From the NCBI GenBank assembly GCA_934169575.1, contig CAKPOA010000005.1, positions 1 to 64,000 on the forward strand: DNA of 64,000 bases, read 5' to 3'. Shown here one piece after another: positions 8,472 to 16,760 of this stretch. The position numbers and the translations under genes were made by a program. The DNA is from an uncultured Clostridia bacterium (lineage in GTDB: Bacteria > Bacillota > Clostridia > TANB77 > CAG-508). Position 1 is the stretch's first letter. The number at the start of each line of letters is the position of its first letter. The notes below the pieces were generated by a model. It saw only the letters and a list, made by a program, of their open reading frames with translations. It had not been told where the DNA came from and did no database searches.

Positions 8472-11087
8472 TTAAATATATTTTTCTAATAATTTTTTAC
8501 TAGAATTCACATTATTAACCTTTTTTTGTAATTCTATAATAAATATAGGCATAATAGAAATAATTGCTGTATATAGCCATTGTAGTCCATTTAAAGGTAT
8601 TAAATCAAATATATTTGCAATATTTGGAACAATAACTACAATAATCTGTAAAATACTTCCTAAAATAAAACTTCCAATTAAAAATTTATTTTCAAATAAA
8701 CTTGAATTTAAAATAGAATTTTCAGATTTTATATTAAAACTATGTACTAATTCCAAAAGCCCTAAACACACAAAAGCCATTGTTCTACCAACTTCTAAGC
8801 CATAATATTTATTTCCAAGTGAAAAGGCAACAAGTGTCAATACACCAATCATAACACCTTCTGTTATAATTTTATTCCATAATCCTCCTGCAAATAAACT
8901 TTCTTTTGAATTACGTGGTTTTTTACTCATAATATTTTTTTCTTCTTTTTCTAATCCTAAAGCAATTGCAGGAAAAGAATCTGTAACTAAATTAATCCAC
9001 AATAATTGAATTGCAAGCAAAGGAGTTTCAAGCCCTAATAATAAGCCAACAAAAATTGTAACAATTTCTCCTATATTTGTTGCAATAAGAAAATGTATTG
9101 CTTTTTTAATATTATTATAAATATTTCTTCCTTGTTTAACCGCTTCTACAATTGTAACAAAATTGTCATCTACTAATATCATATCAGCAGCATTTTTAGC
9201 AACATCTGTCCCTCCTTTTCCCATAGCAATACCAATATCCGCTTTTTTTAATGCAGGACTATCATTTACACCATCACCTGTCATAGCAACAACTGCACCT
9301 GTTTTCTGCCAAGCTTTTACAATTCTAACTTTATGTTCTGGAGTAACTCTTGCAAAAACAGAAAACTCTGAGATTCTTTTTTCTAATTCTTTATCTGAAA
9401 TATTATCTAATTCTGCACCAGTAATAGCCATATCTTTTTTGGTCAAAATACCAAGTTCTTTTGCAATTGCTTTTGCAGTTGCAATATGATCTCCTGTAAT
9501 CATAACAGTTTTTATTCCAGCTTGCTTACATGTTTTAACAGCTTGTTTCACTCCATCTCTTGGTGGATCAATCATACCAATTAATCCTACAAATACTAAA
9601 TCATTTTCTATATTTTTTATATTATAATTTATATTAACATCTCTAAATCCAACTGCTAAAACTCTTAAGGCATTATCAGCCATTTTAGTATTTTGCATTA
9701 TAATTTTCTTTTTCTCATCTTCAGTAAGAAATTCTACTTTTCCATTTTTCCAAATTTTATTGCATTTTTCAATCAATACATCTGGAGCTCCTTTTGTAAT
9801 ACTTTTATATTTCCCATTCCATTTATGAACTGTTGTCATCATTTTTCTATTAGAATCAAATGGAATTTCATCAACTCTAGGTCTTATTTTATATAAATTA
9901 TCTTTATTAATTTTTTCATCTAAAGCTCTATTTACAATTGCCTTTTCTGTTGGTTCACCACAAATATCATATATTCCATTTTCTTGTTTTATGATACAAT
10001 CTGTACACATGCTTCCTAATTCCAATAATAATTTTGTGTCATCACTCACTACTTTTACTACAGTCATTTTATTTTGTGTAAGAGTACCTGTTTTATCAGA
10101 ACATATTACACTACTACTACCTAGAGTTTCAACAGCAGGCAATTTTCTTATTATACTATTTTTCTTTGCCATCTTTGTAACTCCAATTGAAAGCATTATT
10201 GTAACAATAGCTGGTAATCCTTCTGGAATTGCCGCAACTGCAAGTCCAACAGAAGTCATAAACATTTCAATAGGCGGGATTTTCTTTAACAAACCAATAC
10301 CAAATATTACTATACAAATCACTAAACAAACAATACCTAAAATTTTTCCAACTTCACCCAATTTTTTTTGAATAGGTGTTTCAGGAGCATCTTCTTTTAT
10401 TATCATATTTGCAATTTTTCCAATTTTAGTATCCATACCTGTTTCAGTAACAATTGCTTTTCCATGTCCAGATACAACAATACTTCCCATAAAAGCCATA
10501 TTTCTCATATCACCTAATGTTATTTTTTCTTCATATATTCTATCAGTAATTTTGCTAACAGGTTCTATTTCGCCTGTTAAACTAGATTCTTCAATTTTTA
10601 AATTATAAGTTTCTACTATCCTACAATCTGCAGGCACAAAATTTCCATCTGAAAGTTCTATTATGTCTCCAGGTATAATTTCTTCTACATTTATTTCTTC
10701 AATATTTCCATCTCTTATAACCTTTGCCATATTAGGGGTTAATTTTTTTAAACTTTCTATAGACTTTTCGGCTTTTTGCTCTTGAATAAGTCCCATAATT
10801 GCATTTAAAACAACAATTGCAATTATTATTATTGAATCAAAATAATCATTTTGTCCTTGTACATATGATATTCCTGCAGATATTATTGATGCAATAATTA
10901 AAATTATAATCATAAAATCATTAAACTGCTTAAAAAATTTTATTATAATACTTTCTTTCTTTTTTTCATCCAATCTATTTTTGCCAAATTTGTTCCTCCT
11001 TTTCTCAACCTCTTTTTGTCCTAAACCATATTTTATGCTTGTCTTTAATGTTTCCTCAACATCTTCAATCTTTTTTGTATACCACAT
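8472..11087 (-). CDS. Calcium-transporting P-type ATPase (PacL/SERCA type)
   Basis: A P2-type cation pump of 871 residues that most likely exports calcium. In order it shows the N-terminal cation ATPase domain, the actuator loop with SSLTGE, transmembrane helix 4 with PEGLP (Glu near 289, a calcium ligand in the family), the phosphorylated Asp331 in SDKTGTLTQN, the hinge TGDGVNDSPALKKA, and NLVTDSFPAIALGLE in helix 6, where Asn and Asp are expected calcium ligands. Four C-terminal helices follow. ATG 11087 was chosen because GGAGAGG lies 5 bases upstream; the frame is open to 11108. Ion specificity is inferred from the helix 4 and 6 motifs. Confidence 0.9.
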   Translation of the reverse strand: MWYTKKIEDVEETLKTSIKYGLGQKEVEKRRNKFGKNRLDEKKKESIIIKFFKQFNDFMIIILIIASIISAGISYVQGQNDYFDSIIIIAIVVLNAIMGLIQEQKAEKSIESLKKLTPNMAKVIRDGNIEEINVEEIIPGDIIELSDGNFVPADCRIVETYNLKIEESSLTGEIEPVSKITDRIYEEKITLGDMRNMAFMGSIVVSGHGKAIVTETGMDTKIGKIANMIIKEDAPETPIQKKLGEVGKILGIVCLVICIVIFGIGLLKKIPPIEMFMTSVGLAVAAIPEGLPAIVTIMLSIGVTKMAKKNSIIRKLPAVETLGSSSVICSDKTGTLTQNKMTVVKVVSDDTKLLLELGSMCTDCIIKQENGIYDICGEPTEKAIVNRALDEKINKDNLYKIRPRVDEIPFDSNRKMMTTVHKWNGKYKSITKGAPDVLIEKCNKIWKNGKVEFLTEDEKKKIIMQNTKMADNALRVLAVGFRDVNINYNIKNIENDLVFVGLIGMIDPPRDGVKQAVKTCKQAGIKTVMITGDHIATAKAIAKELGILTKKDMAITGAELDNISDKELEKRISEFSVFARVTPEHKVRIVKAWQKTGAVVAMTGDGVNDSPALKKADIGIAMGKGGTDVAKNAADMILVDDNFVTIVEAVKQGRNIYNNIKKAIHFLIATNIGEIVTIFVGLLLGLETPLLAIQLLWINLVTDSFPAIALGLEKEEKNIMSKKPRNSKESLFAGGLWNKIITEGVMIGVLTLVAFSLGNKYYGLEVGRTMAFVCLGLLELVHSFNIKSENSILNSSLFENKFLIGSFILGSILQIIVVIVPNIANIFDLIPLNGLQWLYTAIISIMPIFIIELQKKVNNVNSSKKLLEKYI

Positions 11088-11150
11088 TTTATCCTCTCCT
11101 TGTATCAAATTTTCATTTTAATATATGTAGATTTAATATGTTTTAGAACT

Positions 11151-11178
11151 AAAAAAGATATAGCTTTTAAGCTATACC
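11151..11178 (-). terminator. Rho-independent terminator after the peroxiredoxin gene
   Basis: The inverted repeat TATAGCTT/AAGCTATA (11159-11176, extended to 11157-11178) is followed on the minus strand by six T. Confidence 0.75.
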
Positions 11179-11187
11179 TTTAATCTC

Positions 11188-11868
11188 TTATGATTTTTTC
11201 AAACATTTTTGTTCTGGCTCCTTAAAACTTAAATACCAACTAATGCCATTATTATTTTGTGATAAATATTGTTGTCTTTCTTCAAGTTCACAATATGTTT
11301 GTGGCATTGGAACAATAACAGGATCTCCGGTCCTCCAATTTGCAGGTGTTGAACCATTTGTACAATCTGCCATTTGTAATGCTTCAACTATTCTTAATAT
11401 TTCTGGTATAAATCTTCCAACATTTAATGGATATACTAATATAGTTCTTATGGTCCCTTTATCATCAATTATAAATACATTTCTTACTGTTTGTGTATTA
11501 CTTATATCAGATGATATCATTCCATACATTCTTGCAATTTCTCCTGACCTATCTGCAATTATAGGAAATGGAATTTTTATTCCTGTTCTACAATATATGT
11601 CATACATCCAAGCTAAGTGTGAACTATTACTATCAATACTTAATCCTAATAATTGAGTATTCATATTTTGAAAATATGGATAAGCTCTTGAAAAAGCAAT
11701 CATTTCAGTGGTACATACGGGTGTGAAATCCCCTGGATGTGAAAATAGTATTAACCAACTTCCTGCATAATCTTCTAAACAAACATTTCCATATGTAGTA
11801 ACTGCATTAAAATTAGGTGCCTTTTGCCCTATTTTCACATTTCCATTCATCATTAATTCATAATCCAT
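11188..11868 (-). CDS. Peroxiredoxin (Prx6/thiol-specific antioxidant type)
   Basis: A thiol peroxidase that reduces hydrogen peroxide and organic peroxides. It has 226 residues, the size of the Prx6-like subfamily with an extended C-terminal domain. The peroxidatic Cys52 lies in HPGDFTPVCTTE, the supporting Arg129 in TVRNVFIIDD, and the segment PANWRTGDPVIVP is typical of this subgroup. Other Cys residues (30, 93 and three in the last 60 residues) could act in resolution. GGAGG lies 7 bases before the ATG. It is monocistronic, with palindromic element copy 2 immediately upstream and a terminator downstream. Confidence 0.93.
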   Translation of the reverse strand: MDYELMMNGNVKIGQKAPNFNAVTTYGNVCLEDYAGSWLILFSHPGDFTPVCTTEMIAFSRAYPYFQNMNTQLLGLSIDSNSSHLAWMYDIYCRTGIKIPFPIIADRSGEIARMYGMISSDISNTQTVRNVFIIDDKGTIRTILVYPLNVGRFIPEILRIVEALQMADCTNGSTPANWRTGDPVIVPMPQTYCELEERQQYLSQNNNGISWYLSFKEPEQKCLKKS

Positions 11869-11931
11869 AAATAATCCTCCAATATTGTTTTGTTAATATA
11901 TTATGAATTTATTTTACTTTTGTGATTAGAC

Positions 11932-12141
11932 ATTACAAGTCAGCCTTAAAACGATTTAAACCTAAATATGGATATAGAATTGTTTTTGAAATACTGCGTA
12001 AGCGATCAAACGAGCAAAGCGAGTGCGATTGGAGCAATTTTGATTATATTAAATTTAAAATATGGAAATTGCGACTGCAAAGTATGAAAAAACAATTCTA
12101 TATACATATTTAGGTAATAAATTTAAAATAGCTGACACTTT
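11932..12141 (+). repeat. Palindromic dispersed element, copy 2
   Basis: The core is 11994-12079. Arms 11961-11987 and 12087-12114 match with one mismatch. An outer GTCAGC/GCTGAC pair (11939-11944 with 12131-12136) closes the structure. It lies between the rimI stop codon and the start of the peroxiredoxin gene, oriented against both. A 63-codon open frame crosses it but is an artefact of the repeat. Confidence 0.85.
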
Positions 12142-12585
12142 TTAGTAAATTTCTTTTGAAAGCAAAAATGCATCAGAATTTTTGTAATATTTTTTCCTTA
12201 ATCCTACCTGCTTAAATCCATACTTTTTATACAAATTAATTGCAATAGTATTTATGGAAGAAACCTCCAAATTTATAGTTTTGCACTTACTTTTTTTAGC
12301 AATATTGATTAAATTTTCCAAAATAAAATTTGAAAATCCTTTACCTCTGTAGCATTTTTTTACAACAATATTATTAATTTCTGCAATATCTAAAATGATT
12401 GAAATTCCAGCAAAACCAATAATTTCAGTATTTATTTTACACACACAATAGTAAGAACTTTCAGTTTCTAATTCATTTTTTAATATATTATAATTCCAAA
12501 AATCATCAAAATCTGTTTCTAAAATATCAGCTATTTGATTTAAATCGGAAGTTGTCATCTTTTCTATAATTAAATTATTTTCCAT
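12142..12585 (-). CDS. rimI: Ribosomal protein S18 alanine N-acetyltransferase (RimI-like)
   Basis: A GNAT-fold acetyltransferase of 147 residues. The acetyl-CoA-binding segment VKKCYRGKGFSNFILENL carries the RGKG loop, and NLEVSSINTIAINLYKKYGFKQVG is the typical RimI C-terminal half (NxxAxxLYxxxGF). The start overlaps tsaB by 11 bases, and tsaE-tsaB-rimI is a common operon order, which supports RimI over other GNAT proteins. It acetylates the N-terminus of S18 in E. coli; the target here is inferred. No terminator other than element copy 2 follows. Confidence 0.88.
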   Translation of the reverse strand: MENNLIIEKMTTSDLNQIADILETDFDDFWNYNILKNELETESSYYCVCKINTEIIGFAGISIILDIAEINNIVVKKCYRGKGFSNFILENLINIAKKSKCKTINLEVSSINTIAINLYKKYGFKQVGLRKKYYKNSDAFLLSKEIY

Positions 12586-13264
12586 TAGACAATTTCTCCT
12601 CTAACATTCTTTCAGCTTGCGGTTTTCTGAGGTACAAAGGAAGAATATCATCACATTCATTATTATTAAAATGTGACAATCCAGCAAGGCCTAAATTATA
12701 ACTAGATAAATCATTATTGGAAACAAATTTGCAATCAGAAAATTTTTGTTTTATTTCATTTTCATAAGCTATTGCACCATCTCCAACAAATGTAATAGAA
12801 GATGAAAAAACTAAAAGTTCAGATAATATATTATCTATTGTATCAACAGAAAAAGTTTTTATTAAAATATATTTATCTAATTTTTTTTCAAATACTGCAT
12901 AATAAGCATTCAAATTTTTTGCATCAATCATAGAACATATTATTCCATCTTCATGACAATTATAAACTAACGCTTCTAAAGAACTAATACCAACCGTATT
13001 AATATTTAAACTATCTTGAAAACCTTTCGCAGTTGCAATCCCTATACGAATCCCAGTAAAAGAACCTGGTCCTTTATCACAAACTATTAAATCAATATCA
13101 CTTAAACTTAAATCAAGACTCTCAAAAATCCCCTTAATAATTGGCATAAGTGTTTCTGAATGTGTTAAACCATTATCTTTAGATATTTCCTTTAAAAGTT
13201 TAGTATCTTCTAAAACTGCAACTGTACATATTTTACTTGATGTATCTATACTTAATATTTTCAA
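12575..13264 (-). CDS. tsaB: tRNA threonylcarbamoyladenosine protein TsaB
   Basis: TsaB is the non-catalytic partner of TsaD in forming t6A37 on ANN-decoding tRNAs. The product is 229 residues, with the ASKHA-fold N-terminus MKILSIDTSSKICTVAVLED and the conserved GPGSFTGIRIG segment near residue 67. It overlaps tsaE by 4 bases at the 5' end and rimI by 11 at the 3' end, so translation is probably coupled. tsaD is not in the window. Confidence 0.94.
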   Translation of the reverse strand: MKILSIDTSSKICTVAVLEDTKLLKEISKDNGLTHSETLMPIIKGIFESLDLSLSDIDLIVCDKGPGSFTGIRIGIATAKGFQDSLNINTVGISSLEALVYNCHEDGIICSMIDAKNLNAYYAVFEKKLDKYILIKTFSVDTIDNILSELLVFSSSITFVGDGAIAYENEIKQKFSDCKFVSNNDLSSYNLGLAGLSHFNNNECDDILPLYLRKPQAERMLEEKLSNGK

Positions 13265-13740
13265 ATTAGTTCCTCCTTTAATTTATTTAAAATATTAGAA
13301 TAATTTATGCTTTTTCCATGAATAATAAATTTTAAAATTCTTGAATTTTCTTCAAGACCTTTTTCAAAAGATATTTCAATATATAATTTAGGTAAAATAT
13401 CTTCAATAATTTTCCCCCATTCAATTAAACATATTCCACTTTCAAAATACTCTTCTCCACCGATCTCAAGAAATTCATCACTATTTTCTAATCTATATAC
13501 ATCAAAATGATATATTTTAACTTGGTTAGATATATATTCATTTACAATATTAAATGTCGGACTAGAAATTTCATCTTGCAAATTAAAACTTTGTAGAAAT
13601 CCCTCAACAAATTTAGTTTTTCCCATTCCTAGTTCTCCATTTAATATTATTACATCTCCTGTATTTAGTTTATTTGCCAAGCTTTTAGCAATTTTCATTG
13701 TATATTCTGGTGAATTTGAAATTATTTCTAGTTTATTCAT
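13261..13740 (-). CDS. tsaE: tRNA threonylcarbamoyladenosine ATPase TsaE
   Basis: TsaE is the P-loop ATPase that resets the TsaBD complex in t6A synthesis. The product is 159 residues. Walker A is GELGMGKT near residues 35-42, followed by SPTFNIVNEY and the HFDVYRLE segment typical of the family. It is the first gene of tsaE-tsaB-rimI and diverges from the small sporulation genes at 13892. Confidence 0.95.
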   Translation of the reverse strand: MNKLEIISNSPEYTMKIAKSLANKLNTGDVIILNGELGMGKTKFVEGFLQSFNLQDEISSPTFNIVNEYISNQVKIYHFDVYRLENSDEFLEIGGEEYFESGICLIEWGKIIEDILPKLYIEISFEKGLEENSRILKFIIHGKSINYSNILNKLKEELI

Positions 13741-13789
13741 TTTTATTTACTCCATTTCATATAATTTACAAACTATATAATAACATAAA

Positions 13790-13818
13790 TCGATAAAAAA
13801 GGCAAATCTTTTTATCGA
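13790..13818. other. Inverted repeat in the tsaE/spoVM divergent region
   Basis: Perfect 10-base arms TCGATAAAAA (13790-13799) and TTTTTATCGA (13809-13818) with a 9-base loop lie between two divergent start regions. It could be an operator or a weak terminator. No clear sigma-E promoter could be assigned before the 13892 gene. Confidence 0.45.
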
Positions 13819-13891
13819 ATAGGTAACATAATTATACAAACACAATATAATATATAAAACAGTAATATATAAATAGAATTGGAGGTAGAAT

Positions 13892-14044
13892 ATGTGGTTT
13901 AATGCACTGAAAAAAACTATAGGTGTTTGCTTTATAGGTTTGGGGATCGGAATATTATTAGTTTTGCTACTTCCAATAGCTGGCTGGCTATTTTTGATAG
14001 GTTTAATTATTACAATTGTTGGATTAATTTGGCTTGCATGTTAG
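13892..14044 (+). CDS. 50-residue hydrophobic protein preceding spoVM
   Basis: This short frame starts MWFNALKKTIGVC, runs 50 codons, and is preceded by GGAGG at 7-8 bases, so translation is well supported. Almost the whole product is hydrophobic and can form two closely spaced membrane helices (about 9-27 and 31-48) around a Pro-Ile-Ala-Gly-Trp turn. It ends 17 bases before spoVM and shares its terminator, so the two are one transcript. I do not recognise the family. Its position suggests a role in the forespore or mother-cell membrane during sporulation, but that is inference from context only. Confidence 0.65.
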   Translation: MWFNALKKTIGVCFIGLGIGILLVLLLPIAGWLFLIGLIITIVGLIWLAC

Positions 14045-14061
14045 AAAAGGAGGTACATACT

Positions 14062-14136
14062 ATGACCATAGTTGTAAAAAAAGTCCCTAAAGCATTTAGA
14101 GGAATTGTAAAACTTATTTTCGGAATTAAGGATTAA
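14062..14136 (+). CDS. spoVM: Stage V sporulation protein SpoVM
   Basis: The product is only 24 residues: MTIVVKKVPKAF followed by RGIVKLIFGIKD. SpoVM in B. subtilis is a 26-residue amphipathic helix that recognises the convex forespore membrane and anchors SpoIVA and the spore coat. The length, the single Pro9 early in the helix, the Lys-Xaa-Pro-Lys segment, the G-I-V/L-hydrophobic second half and the charged end all fit. A strong AAAGGAGG site lies about 9 bases upstream. A longer open frame begins at 13927 but has no ribosome binding site and overlaps the previous gene. A 20-base-stem terminator follows. Confidence 0.82.
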   Translation: MTIVVKKVPKAFRGIVKLIFGIKD

Positions 14137-14180
14137 AATACAGCAATCATTAGGTACTTTCTAATGATTGCTGTATTTTA
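14134..14180. terminator. Bidirectional terminator after spoVM
   Basis: A perfect 20-base stem (14134-14153 with 14161-14180) with a 7-base loop starts in the spoVM stop codon and ends in the stop codon of the convergent membrane protein gene. Confidence 0.9.
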
Positions 14181-14744
14181 TCTATTTTTTCTTTTTTTCA
14201 TAATAATTGTTGTTAAAATAATTATTGCTAATATTCCAATAATTATTACAACACCTGTCCAACCTAAAGCAGAAACAATTTTACTTCCAAGAGACATAAT
14301 AATACCTGCAAGTAATACACCAAGTGTTATTGCTGAAATGCTTGTCTTAAAATCTAGTTTTAAAAAACTTGCAGCTAATGTTCCTGTCCAAGCACCTGTT
14401 CCTGGTAGTGGAATTCCAACAAATATAAGTAATGCCCAGAAAATCCCCCTATTTCCAGCAGATCGTTTTAGTTTTTCTCCACCTTTTTCACCTTTATCCA
14501 AACACCATGTAAAAAACTTTCCAATTATTTTTTTATCTTTTCCCCATTCAAGGACTTTTCTTGCAAATAAATAAATAATAGGTACAGGTAATATATTACA
14601 TATAATTGCAATTGGATAATATGCAAATATATTTAATCCTAAACTTTCAGCAATTGGTATTGCTCCACGAAGTTCAATTATAGGAACCATTGATATTAAT
14701 CCAACTAAAATATATTTAACAAAAATAGGTAAACTTGTCATCAT
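14178..14744 (-). CDS. Small multidrug export family membrane protein (COG2426)
   Basis: An integral membrane protein of 188 residues with four to five hydrophobic segments. The signatures VPIIELRGAIPIAESLG and GIPLPGTGAWTGTLAA are the two conserved motifs of the family named putative small multi-drug export proteins (Pfam Sm_multidrug_ex), whose real substrate is poorly defined; the motifs also recall the DedA fold. I chose ATG 14744, with GGAGG 7 bases upstream. It follows the transketolase subunit gene by 14 bases and is co-transcribed with it. The drug-export label should be treated as tentative. Confidence 0.8.
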   Translation of the reverse strand: MMTSLPIFVKYILVGLISMVPIIELRGAIPIAESLGLNIFAYYPIAIICNILPVPIIYLFARKVLEWGKDKKIIGKFFTWCLDKGEKGGEKLKRSAGNRGIFWALLIFVGIPLPGTGAWTGTLAASFLKLDFKTSISAITLGVLLAGIIMSLGSKIVSALGWTGVVIIIGILAIIILTTIIMKKRKNR

Positions 14745-14758
14745 AAATAATCCTCCAT

Positions 14759-15574
14759 TTAATTTTTCTTTAGGCACTCCATTGCAAGTTTATATTGCTC
14801 TTCACTAGGTGCTTTTCCATGCCATTCTGCTTTATTTTCCATAAAATCTACACCTTTTCCTTTTACAGTTTTTGCAATTATACAAGTTGGCATATTTTTT
14901 GTATTTCTTGCTTGTTCAAAACTTTCTATAATTTCCTTTATACAATGTCCATTTATATTAATAACATTAAACCCAAAATCTGCAAATTTTTTATCAATTG
15001 GATATGAACTCATAACCTCTTCAATTGTACCATCAATTTGTAAATTATTATTATCAATTATAACACATAAATTATCTAATTTATATTTATTAGATGTCAT
15101 TGCAGCTTCCCAAACTTGACCTTCTTCAATTTCACCATCACCTAGAATACAATAAACCCTATAATCTTTTTTATCAAGTTTAGCAGATATAGCCATTCCA
15201 TTTGCAACAGATAATCCCTGTCCTAAAGAACCTGAAGACATATCAACTCCAGGAACTTTATTCATATCAGGATGTCCTTGTAAATTACTGTTTATATTTC
15301 TAAAAGTTTTTAATTTTTCTTTTTCAAAAAAACCTCTTTCAGCCAAACTTGCATAAAGTGCAGGTGTACAATGACCTTTTGATAAAACAAGTCTATCTCT
15401 TTCTTCCCATTTAGGATTATTTTCATCTATATTTAATTCTTTAAAATATAATACTGTCATTATATCAGCAATTGATAATGAACCACCTAAATGTCCAGAT
15501 TTTGCACTATATACTTGTTCAATTATATTTTTTCTAATTTGCCTTGCTTTTTCTTCAAAATCAACAATATCCAT
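14759..15574 (-). CDS. Transketolase, N-terminal (thiamine diphosphate) subunit
   Basis: At 271 residues this is the N-terminal half of a split transketolase, binding thiamine diphosphate through the motif GDGEIEEGQVWEA...NN (Asp near 148). KSGHLGGSLS and KGHCTPALYASL are further signatures. Split transketolases work as two subunits encoded side by side. Here the expected C-terminal subunit gene is not next to it: the downstream gene is the COG2426 membrane protein and the upstream gene is greA. The partner may be elsewhere in the genome. The frame is intact with normal codon use, so this is not simply a truncated gene. Confidence 0.92.
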   Translation of the reverse strand: MDIVDFEEKARQIRKNIIEQVYSAKSGHLGGSLSIADIMTVLYFKELNIDENNPKWEERDRLVLSKGHCTPALYASLAERGFFEKEKLKTFRNINSNLQGHPDMNKVPGVDMSSGSLGQGLSVANGMAISAKLDKKDYRVYCILGDGEIEEGQVWEAAMTSNKYKLDNLCVIIDNNNLQIDGTIEEVMSSYPIDKKFADFGFNVININGHCIKEIIESFEQARNTKNMPTCIIAKTVKGKGVDFMENKAEWHGKAPSEEQYKLAMECLKKN

Positions 15575-15591
15575 TTTCGTACCTCTTTAAT

Positions 15592-16068
15592 TTATTTTTT
15601 TATAGCAAGAATTTTATATTTTATAATTCCAGCAGGTGCATTAACTTCAACTATTTCACCTTTTTTAGCCCCTAATAGAGCTTTTCCAAGTGGAGATTCG
15701 TTTGAAATTTTATTTTCTGCTAAACTTACTTCTGTTGACCCAACAATTGTATAATCTATGTCTTCATCAAATTCAATATCATGTACTTTAACTGTATTAC
15801 CAATTTGTACTGTTTTTGTATCGATTTCGCTTTCATCAATAATCTTTGCATTTCTTAATTTTGCTTCTAATTCAGCAATTTTAACTTCGTTTTCAGCTTG
15901 AGCACCTTTTGCCTCATCATATTCAGCATTTTCTGATAAATCTCCAAAACCTAAAGCAACTTTAATTCTTTCAGCAATCGCAGTTCTTTCTTCAGTTTTA
16001 AGATAATTTAATTCTTGTTCTAATTTATTATATCCTTCTTGAGTTAATATAACCTCTTTTTCTTCCAT
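15592..16068 (-). CDS. greA: Transcription elongation factor GreA
   Basis: GreA stimulates transcript cleavage by backtracked RNA polymerase. The product is 158 residues. The N-terminal coiled coil carries the acidic tip with [16 protein letters not shown], and the C-terminal FKBP-like domain ends [19 protein letters not shown] chose ATG 16068, with GGAAGG about 8 bases upstream. An ATG at 16077 overlaps the previous stop codon (ATGA) but sits directly against that site. It lies in the operon downstream of the SecD/SecF-like genes. Confidence 0.95.
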   Translation of the reverse strand: MEEKEVILTQEGYNKLEQELNYLKTEERTAIAERIKVALGFGDLSENAEYDEAKGAQAENEVKIAELEAKLRNAKIIDESEIDTKTVQIGNTVKVHDIEFDEDIDYTIVGSTEVSLAENKISNESPLGKALLGAKKGEIVEVNAPAGIIKYKILAIKK

Positions 16069-16073
16069 TTTTT

Positions 16074-16739
16074 TCATCCTTCCTGTTTAATATTTTTATT
16101 ATTTTTTAAATATTCGTTTCTTTTGTTTTCAAAAATACAAGTTAAAAATAGTATGATTACGAAATATAGTCCAATGCTTAATGCTATAGCCAATCTTCCA
16201 AATGGAATTCTCACTATAGCCATAATGCTATACATTAATATCTCAGCAATTATTGGATATAGTATTGTTTTTGCCATAACAACTTTCCAACCTAATTTTC
16301 TAAATCTTATTAAGAAATATATTAAAACCACACCAAGTGTAATTGCACCTGGAACAATAAAATGTTTAATAACATCTTTTACTCTTGTAAATGGTATATA
16401 TTTTATTGTTACATCTTCAGATTTAACATCTTCTTCATATTTTTCATTAAATTTTTCAACTATACGATCTCTTTGTTCATCAGACATTTCTTCAGAAACA
16501 ATTGCTACATAATTTCCAAAAGTTTCAACTTTTTGAACAAAATGTCTTGTATTTCCTAATACTTCTGATGCAATTTGTTCAATATCAGATACTTCAATTC
16601 CAGTATTATTACTTAATTCAATTTGGTATCTTGATGAATATTGTAATTCTGTATTAAACCCCTTTGAATCCCAAACAGCAATTCCAGCAATAATTATTAA
16701 ACAAATTATTATATATATTATTATATTTTTTGTTTTCAT
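16074..16739 (-). CDS. Divergent SecF-like membrane protein
   Basis: The protein has 221 residues: a first membrane helix (5-22), an extracytoplasmic domain of about 100 residues (24-125), then three membrane helices (about 127-150, 155-180, 185-205) and a basic tail. The architecture of one helix, an external domain and a membrane bundle, plus its place directly after a SecD-like gene, suggests a degenerate SecF. A typical SecF is near 300 residues with six helices; this has four, and the usual motifs are not readable. SecDF uses the proton gradient to aid late protein translocation. It may be a specialised or reduced version. The family assignment is inferred from topology and context. Confidence 0.55.
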   Translation of the reverse strand: MKTKNIIIYIIICLIIIAGIAVWDSKGFNTELQYSSRYQIELSNNTGIEVSDIEQIASEVLGNTRHFVQKVETFGNYVAIVSEEMSDEQRDRIVEKFNEKYEEDVKSEDVTIKYIPFTRVKDVIKHFIVPGAITLGVVLIYFLIRFRKLGWKVVMAKTILYPIIAEILMYSIMAIVRIPFGRLAIALSIGLYFVIILFLTCIFENKRNEYLKNNKNIKQEG

Positions 16740-16760
16740 TTTTTCCCTCCTAGTTTTCCA

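Noticed and set aside
11922..12113. 63-codon open frame on plus strand across element copy 2
   Set aside because: It lies wholly inside the palindromic element and has no ribosome binding site; the same stretch is not open in the other copies.
13927..14136. Longer 69-codon frame including spoVM
   Set aside because: Overlaps the 50-codon gene in another frame; only the ATG at 14062 has a ribosome binding site and SpoVM length.
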